This document shows positions 57,973 through 64,000 of a DNA stretch of 64,000 nt, in pieces. Both the position numbers and the translations under genes were made by a program. This DNA comes from Isoetes taiwanensis (Eukaryota; Streptophyta; Lycopodiopsida; Isoetales; Isoetaceae), in assembly GCA_021234155.1 (NCBI GenBank), contig JAJEKV010000060.1, positions 5,914,323 to 5,978,322 of the forward strand, given 5' to 3'. Every line of letters starts with the position of its first letter. Within the stretch, counting starts at the first letter, position 1. The notes beneath the pieces are model-generated. The model made no database searches, was not told the origin of the DNA, and saw nothing but the letters and a program-made list of their open reading frames with translations.

Positions 57973-60900
57973 ATGCAACACATTTATATGTTTTCTCCAT
58001 TCTTGCATTTTCCCTATACTAAAGGTAAAAAGATTCCCAAATCCAGTTCACCATTTAAGTTTAATACTAGCTACCTAAACAAGGAAGAATTTTGTGTAGC
58101 ATTCAGAAAATTCATGTCTGAATCTCCCTCTTATCCACACCTACCAAGTATGAACAGATGGTGTCAAAGGATCAAAGATATTAAGGGATGGATCAAAGTC
58201 TGGGGATCCAAGAAAAACCAGGAGTTCAGGAAATCCAAAGATGACCTTTATGGTAGAATGAAGATTGTGAGGCAGGAGCTAGTGACAAAGCCTCAAGATA
58301 TAAATCTCCACATCCAAGAAGAGATACTCGAGAATAGGATCAAGGCAATTGAAGAAATGGAGGCAAAGGGAGCTGCAGTAAGATCTAAAACCACGCACTA
58401 CTTGGAGGTGGACCAAGAGAGTTCTAAACTATTTTTTACGATGGCAACCTCCAGATTAGCCGTAAATGGAATAACAGAGGTATGGGATGGACAAGGGGTA
58501 AAACATACGGATCCAAAGCACATTGAAAATTACTTTGTGGACAAGTATAGGGATTTGTTTGCTGAAAAGAAGCTGCCGAACAGTTATCAGCAGACCACTT
58601 TGGACTGCTTAGACAGTATAGTAGAAAAGTTCAGTGAAGCCGAAAATAGCCTTCTCACACAAGAGATCTCAGCTGAGGAAGTTCATAAAGTTCTAGTATC
58701 AATGAGTTGTGGAAAGTCGCCTGGCCCTGACGGGCTCCCACCAGAATTCTTTGCTGAATTCTGGGATATACTTGGGCATGATCTGGTGGCAGTGATAAAA
58801 GACATATGGGCACAAAAAAGAATGCACCCAGCAATGGCAACTGGATTCATAACACTTGTACCAAAGGTTGACAGGCCAAAGCAAATCCATGAGTGGAGAC
58901 CAATAGCGCTTACAAACACCATATATAAAATAGTTGCCAAGCTAATGGCAAGCAGACTTAAAGTTGCCCTGAACAGAATTATAGGGAAGGAGCAAACAGC
59001 ATTCCTGGCCCGAAGATGCATACATGACAACTACCTAGTGGCTGCTGAAGGTATGCATTGGTCTAAGGAAAGTAAGCAGAGATGCATACTCTTCAAACTA
59101 GACTTCTCTCGTGCATTCGACACAATCAATTGGGACACACTCATTAGGATTCTACATAAGATGCAGATGGCTCAAAGTGCAATAGAAATGATTCAGGGGC
59201 TCCTTCAATCAGCTAGTGCCTCAATAATTATTAATGGCAGGCCATCCTCTCTCTTCCCTCTTAGGCGTGGAGTTAGACAGGGCTGCCCCTTGGCCCCGTA
59301 CCTATTCCTTATCATAGCATATCTACTGAACTGTATGGTCAGCAAGCAGCAGGGAAATGGATCAGTGAATGGGCTGGTGCTACCAGGAACAACAAGCAAA
59401 CAGGTACCATTAATGCAATTTGCAGATGACTCATTTATGTTTGTTAGATATGATGATGGTAGCATCCCAAAATTCCTGCAATGCTTGCAATTGTTCTCCA
59501 CTTGTACGGGTGTAGAATTGAATCAGAGTAAATGCTCCTTAATATGGCCATTCGATGAGGCCATTGATCCAAGCCTGCAGGCCCTCAACATGAAGATATT
59601 AGCCAGACACGAGGGCTTTAAACTCCTCGGACTTCCATTAAGCCCTGACCTTGGACTGAAGGGTTTATGGAAGCCAATACTGGATAAGCTAAAGAAGAAA
59701 ATCAGCATATGGTCCCTTAAGGCTCTCTCAGCAGCAGGGAGGGCTGCCGTTTGCAACGCAGTCCTTGGTGCCTCCCATGTTTTCCTCTCTTCAATCTTAG
59801 TGGGACCAAAGTACGTCTATAAGCAGATGGAGACAATTGTTAGAAGATTTCTATGGGGTGGAGCATCGAAGCTTGCTTGGACAGAGGTATGTAGAAATAA
59901 AATGGATGGAGGTCTTGGTTTAAAAGATTTCAGAATCCAAGCGCAGGTGCTTGCATCTAAGCAGGTCTGGAGGGCTCTCCAAGGAGACGATTCGCCAGCA
60001 ATGAACTTCATAAGGCATAGCTTACAGAAATGCCATCCCATTGGGAAACCTGCTACTCCTTTGCTACTACCAAATGCAGCCTATTTTAATCTAGAAATTG
60101 GTGCAGGAACTTCCCCATTAATGCGATATATTCTATCAGCTTGGCTAGAAGTGGCAGCCTGCTTCACCTCTGAAGATATCCCTTGGGAGGCAGGCTCTTA
60201 CTCAATATGGTGGAGCAAACACTTGAGTACTAATGAAGACACGGCACTAGCTCTTCAACACCCTAGGCTATATGCAAGATGGAAAGATAAAGGTATAAAT
60301 TTCCTCAAAGATATCTGGGAAGAAGACTTGCAAAAATGGAAGTCCTGGTCCACTATTAGAAGAATGCTGGAATCAACCAGGCAAGGGGACAGAAAATTAT
60401 ATGAGCATATACTCAAAAAAGTTGATGTCATATCTGGCATAACAGGACCAAATGAAAGATGGAGCATAGTTGATGAGCGAGGTCATGCACAGGAAGGATA
60501 TAAAGTCAAAACTATATACAAGATGATGCTAACAAGAGATCCCCTCAAAGCTGGCCTGCATATGTTGATGGATGAAGAACAATTTCTGCCCCATGTAATC
60601 AGCAGCTGGAATTTGTGGGCCTCAAAGAAAATACAATACTTTCTGTGGCTCACATGGCAAGAAGGGTTGTCTACACTCACTAGGCTGAAGCAAAGAAAGA
60701 TAGTAGCAGACACTGGCTGCCCACTTGGTTGCCAAGAAGAAGAGGACCTGCAACATATGTTCTTCTGTCCAGCCATAATGCGATTCTGGGTTTGGGCAAT
60801 GCCCATACTTGGTCTGTCACCTCGGCAACTACGCTGGCCAGAAATAGCCATGGTACCGATGTCAAAACTGAAACGATCAATGATAGCAATCGCTCTGTGG

Positions 60901-61122
60901 GGGGTATGGAGGCACAGGTGTGAGGTAGCCAGAGGCAACAAAGGGATTGATCACAAAAGAATCATGGCAAGTTTTAATTTTGATGTCTCCTTAATGGCAA
61001 TTGCACATCGAAGGAAATTTGGGGATGCATACGATCCGGAGTTCGACACTATCGGAAGAATGAAGGGGTTCTATGAACACTTTGTTTGCTCATGGGCTGC
61101 CCTGGGAGCTGATGACGATTAA
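57973..61122 (+). CDS. LINE (L1-type) reverse transcriptase ORF, 5' truncated
   Basis: A continuous 1049-codon frame. Residues ~30-190 match the linker after the endonuclease in plant L1 elements. RT follows with SCGKSPGPDGLPPEFF, EWRPIALTNTIYKI, KLDFSRAFDTINW (first catalytic Asp), RRGVRQGCPLAPYLF and MQFADDSFMF (catalytic DD). The maturase-like thumb comes next. Residues ~920-970 carry the zf-RVT region with a CPLGCQEEEDLQHMFFC zinc-binding pattern. The N-terminal apurinic endonuclease is absent, so it is a 5'-truncated insertion; the first ~20 codons are probably flanking sequence. No stop or frameshift interrupts RT, implying fairly recent insertion. Confidence 0.93.
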   Translation: MQHIYMFSPFLHFPYTKGKKIPKSSSPFKFNTSYLNKEEFCVAFRKFMSESPSYPHLPSMNRWCQRIKDIKGWIKVWGSKKNQEFRKSKDDLYGRMKIVRQELVTKPQDINLHIQEEILENRIKAIEEMEAKGAAVRSKTTHYLEVDQESSKLFFTMATSRLAVNGITEVWDGQGVKHTDPKHIENYFVDKYRDLFAEKKLPNSYQQTTLDCLDSIVEKFSEAENSLLTQEISAEEVHKVLVSMSCGKSPGPDGLPPEFFAEFWDILGHDLVAVIKDIWAQKRMHPAMATGFITLVPKVDRPKQIHEWRPIALTNTIYKIVAKLMASRLKVALNRIIGKEQTAFLARRCIHDNYLVAAEGMHWSKESKQRCILFKLDFSRAFDTINWDTLIRILHKMQMAQSAIEMIQGLLQSASASIIINGRPSSLFPLRRGVRQGCPLAPYLFLIIAYLLNCMVSKQQGNGSVNGLVLPGTTSKQVPLMQFADDSFMFVRYDDGSIPKFLQCLQLFSTCTGVELNQSKCSLIWPFDEAIDPSLQALNMKILARHEGFKLLGLPLSPDLGLKGLWKPILDKLKKKISIWSLKALSAAGRAAVCNAVLGASHVFLSSILVGPKYVYKQMETIVRRFLWGGASKLAWTEVCRNKMDGGLGLKDFRIQAQVLASKQVWRALQGDDSPAMNFIRHSLQKCHPIGKPATPLLLPNAAYFNLEIGAGTSPLMRYILSAWLEVAACFTSEDIPWEAGSYSIWWSKHLSTNEDTALALQHPRLYARWKDKGINFLKDIWEEDLQKWKSWSTIRRMLESTRQGDRKLYEHILKKVDVISGITGPNERWSIVDERGHAQEGYKVKTIYKMMLTRDPLKAGLHMLMDEEQFLPHVISSWNLWASKKIQYFLWLTWQEGLSTLTRLKQRKIVADTGCPLGCQEEEDLQHMFFCPAIMRFWVWAMPILGLSPRQLRWPEIAMVPMSKLKRSMIAIALWGVWRHRCEVARGNKGIDHKRIMASFNFDVSLMAIAHRRKFGDAYDPEFDTIGRMKGFYEHFVCSWAALGADDD

Positions 61123-61303
61123 CCTAATGGTTGGCATGGAACAGATAGAGACCTGTGCAATAGCTGATACGTAATCTATCTGTTTTATGGGAGGTCATAT
61201 CCTCTCCTTTGTGTATCTGTCCGAAATGGGACCTGTAATTCTATATTATCATTATATAAAATAAAAAATCTTGCAATAAAAAAAATAAAATAAAAAATGA
61301 AAG
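61123..61303 (+). other. LINE 3' end with A-rich tail
   Basis: A short 3' UTR follows the stop, then ATTATATAAAATAAAAAATC and an A-rich run (AAAAAAAATAAAATAAAAAA) to ~61303, as expected for target-primed reverse transcription. I could not identify a flanking target duplication. Confidence 0.65.
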
Positions 61304-64000
61304 AAACAGTATAATACTCCATGAATGATATTGTCAAGCTCATAATAATAGTACAATAAATTTGCGTTCTATAATTTAATTGAATGAAATGGAAAACGAT
61401 CAAATTAATAAAAAACATCTCAGAATATTTTGTATAATTTTGGGAAACACTGCCATTTTCCAATTTAATTAAGCACAAACTAAAATAGAATGAATACAAT
61501 CACATGTTAACCTATTTGCTAAGCTTTCTCCCTTTAGACATTCTCATCGTCTTTATCAGTTTTAAAATTTATGCATGATCAAAACCCCAGCAACGCTGGG
61601 CACTTTTTCTAGTAGTTATTGTATGACAAAACATTTATTGCTGAAAACACTAGATTTTTTTTCTAATATCTCAACCAACTTATTTATATAGAGCATTCAG
61701 ATATAGAATATAAAAAAAAAAACACCGAGATGTCCAATTCATACTTTGATGTACAATTCAATGCCTTCATACCCCTAAAGTCTTTTAAATCCAGAGTGTC
61801 TGTGCGCATACAAATTTGCATCCATTATGTGCTTCCTCTGCATGATGGGAACAAAGTCCATTCCTTCTATAGTAAGGGATTTTGTAGCTGTGATCCAACC
61901 AAGTGATATAATAATCAATAAAAGAGCTTCTACCTGATGTGATCACTGATAAATGGCTCAGGATTGTTGCCCAAGGTCATTCTCAGCTCGACTGCGGAGT
62001 TGCGAGATTAAAAGCAATGACTAAAGCTAGTATCTGTCGGAATAAATTAGGGATGCAGATGTGACCTTCCTATGTATTTTCAAAGCAATGACATCTGATA
62101 TCATTCTGGTGAAGTAAGCCAGTTACACTCACAGTCTATCATGATTTTTTTCCGTTAAACCTTATATATGTTGTATCAATATGTAAGAAACACTGTGGTC
62201 TTGTGGAGCAATATATATTCATTCAGATTATGGAATTTCAAACAAGTTGCTACAACTTAATGCATTAAGTTCTTTTTGCTTGTCTTTAAAGACCTTAAAT
62301 CTGGCAGTGAGGGAGTCTGTGCCTCTCATTAGATCTCCAACATCTTTTCCATTCATGTGCTTCAAAAGAACCTGGCAACAAAAAAAAAAAAAAATTGCCA
62401 ACGATGTTTTGTTTTACAAAGAATTGGGCTCCAAGTAAATCATAACAGAATTCCATTGTACTACATTAGTTCCACCCGGATGGGCTTCTAGAAAGGGACC
62501 CACATCATAGAGTTTCCCATCTACCAGAAAAGGACAAGAATTTAGCGTCGGGTCCATTGTTGACAAAAGCAAACACTAAAAAAAATCTCTCTCCCTGTGG
62601 TTTCGTGGCTAGTCCTTTGGGTTAGTAATTAGGAGGTGTCGTGTCCAAGTTTCTCTTGACATTTGGGGGGCCATCATATATTGGATGCTGTCATGTGGTA
62701 TGGCATAAGGAAAACTATTCTAGCTATCAATCAATCTATCAAACACCCCCTTCCCTCCAAAAAAAAAAAGAACTGGCAATAACACTGGTTTGGGGTAATA
62801 GATTGATTAAGGCCGGTCGAAAAAAAAAGAGAAACAAATGTTGAAACGAGATTGATAAATAATTAAAAGTTGGTAGAGTATGAGTATATATTTTCTATAC
62901 AATAGGTGATCCTTATGTTGATGTAGTTTGATGAGATTGTTTGAGCATGAAATTTAGTTACTTACAATGGGTGAATTGTTTTATTTGGTTGAAGATATAT
63001 CATCATCAGGAAGCCAGTAAGGAAAGCAAAAAAGTTTCTAAGTCCCAAAAGTTAGCATGAGCATTTCGTACCTGACATGGCAAAGAGGACGAATGCTGAT
63101 GTGACATTGCCTTGAAGGCAATGTGGCGTAATTAAGAGAGGCAACACTAGGAAGCGAACGTCTTAATGGAAATGACGTCCGTCCGAACGCTTAAAGAAGA
63201 TAATCAAAAGTGACCAGATTTGCAGCATGGTACGGCAATCTCCAATGGTATTATCTTTGGGGCAAGGTTATGGATGCCTATTGGGCCAGAGTGGCAGTGA
63301 GGCCTCGGTGGCATATATAAGAAGAGTTGGGGTTGCCAAAAAAAAAAAGAACACAAGGAGCAGTGCCATGGAGATGAATAACACTATGCTGAAGAACGGT
63401 CTGGAATGGCTCACCTGTCAGATGAACCATCTAGACATCTGGAAGATGAAAAACTACGGACACCCATGGATGGGTGGTTGGGAAGGGTTGCTGATGATCC
63501 CGAGCCAAATTTGGACTACATCGATGTGGTGTTGCACCTGCATTAGCACCCAAGGAAGGGATATATGATGCTCTGTGACTGCACACTGCTCTAAATCTTG
63601 AATAAGGGTTTTTTCTTTCAGTAAGAACTTAGGAACTGCGAATATGTAGAGGGAAAACCTCTGTTTTGCATGTAAGATCTTTTTGTTGATAAATATGAAA
63701 AGGTTTTGCCTCTGGTTCATATGCCTGGTTCAACCATTGTAGTTGGATTCTTGCTCTGCGACTCGCATGAAAACAACAACAAACAAGGTTGCAAATTAAA
63801 CGGGAGTGTTGCAGCACTCCCGTTTCAAAGATTCCTTTAGAAAAAGCACGACACTTCAGAAATTGGGCTTTTTTAAGAGAGGTTCAAAGTTTCAGAAGAG
63901 TATCAGTGTTTTTTCTGGCCTGTTTTTGGGGTACTCTTTGGACAGGACTTTGGTTTTTTAGAGTTAAGCACATGAAAATAGCAGATTTGAGACATGAGCA
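61304..64000. other. AT-rich sequence without supported genes
   Basis: Only short ORFs on both strands, none with conserved motifs or coding bias. Several A-tracts (near 61710, 62381, 62759, 62820 and 63339) could be tails of small retroposons, but no body is recognised. Confidence 0.4.

Noticed and set aside
62370-62400. A-tract as the tail of a processed pseudogene
   Set aside because: No cDNA-like body or target duplication was seen beside it.
63227-63568. 113-codon ORF near the right end
   Set aside because: It crosses an A-tract, has atypical composition and no recognisable domain; no support beyond length.

Overview
This is eukaryotic, almost certainly land-plant, nuclear DNA. The evidence is P-class pentatricopeptide-repeat (PPR) genes with 17-18 or more motifs, plant-type LTR retrotransposons (Ty1/copia, a Ty3/gypsy chromovirus, and a gypsy element with a second RNase H of the plant Tat type), an L1-type LINE, a hAT element and an insertion with a Mutator-like 9-bp target duplication. 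The species cannot be named from the sequence. Repeat density and size suggest a large, transposon-rich genome.

Layout. 1-13.3 kb is old retrotransposon sequence: LTR-like blocks split by a clean solo LTR (670-2586, 5-bp target duplication GCCAT), then a minus-strand chromovirus (about 4.4-11.5 kb) with a decayed coding region and chromodomain, then unrecognised minus-strand ORFs (11.7-13.2 kb).

14,069-56,628 is the core: a three-copy direct tandem array of one ~7.8-kb unit. Each unit carries, in order, (R) a decayed unrecognised spliced gene, a cluster of heat-shock-element-like sites and a degenerate short-period repeat; then (L) a PPR gene, one exon of the replication factor C large subunit (RFC1), and the RT/RNase H end of a copia element. 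Unit 1 was later hit by a hAT element (15,733-16,667, 8-bp duplication) and by a 5.66-kb element (17,850-23,512, 9-bp duplication) that carries subterminal arrays of a near-palindromic motif and an unrecognised spliced gene. Unit 3 has an enlarged PPR array that was split by a 10.8-kb gypsy element (41,062-51,845, 5-bp duplication CTTTC). Because the sister units keep the empty sites, all three insertions are resolved to the base.

56.6-57.3 kb holds small gene fragments. 57.97-61.3 kb is a 5'-truncated LINE with a long open reverse-transcriptase frame and an A-rich tail. 61.3-64 kb shows no supported gene.

How it fits together: the locus looks like a restorer-of-fertility-like or organellar-RNA PPR locus that grows by tandem duplication and internal repeat expansion while being bombarded by transposons. 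All three PPR copies are broken as read here. However, many of the differences between near-identical copies fall on CAG/CTG sites, which suggests that some frameshifts are base-calling errors at CHG-methylated cytosines rather than real mutations.
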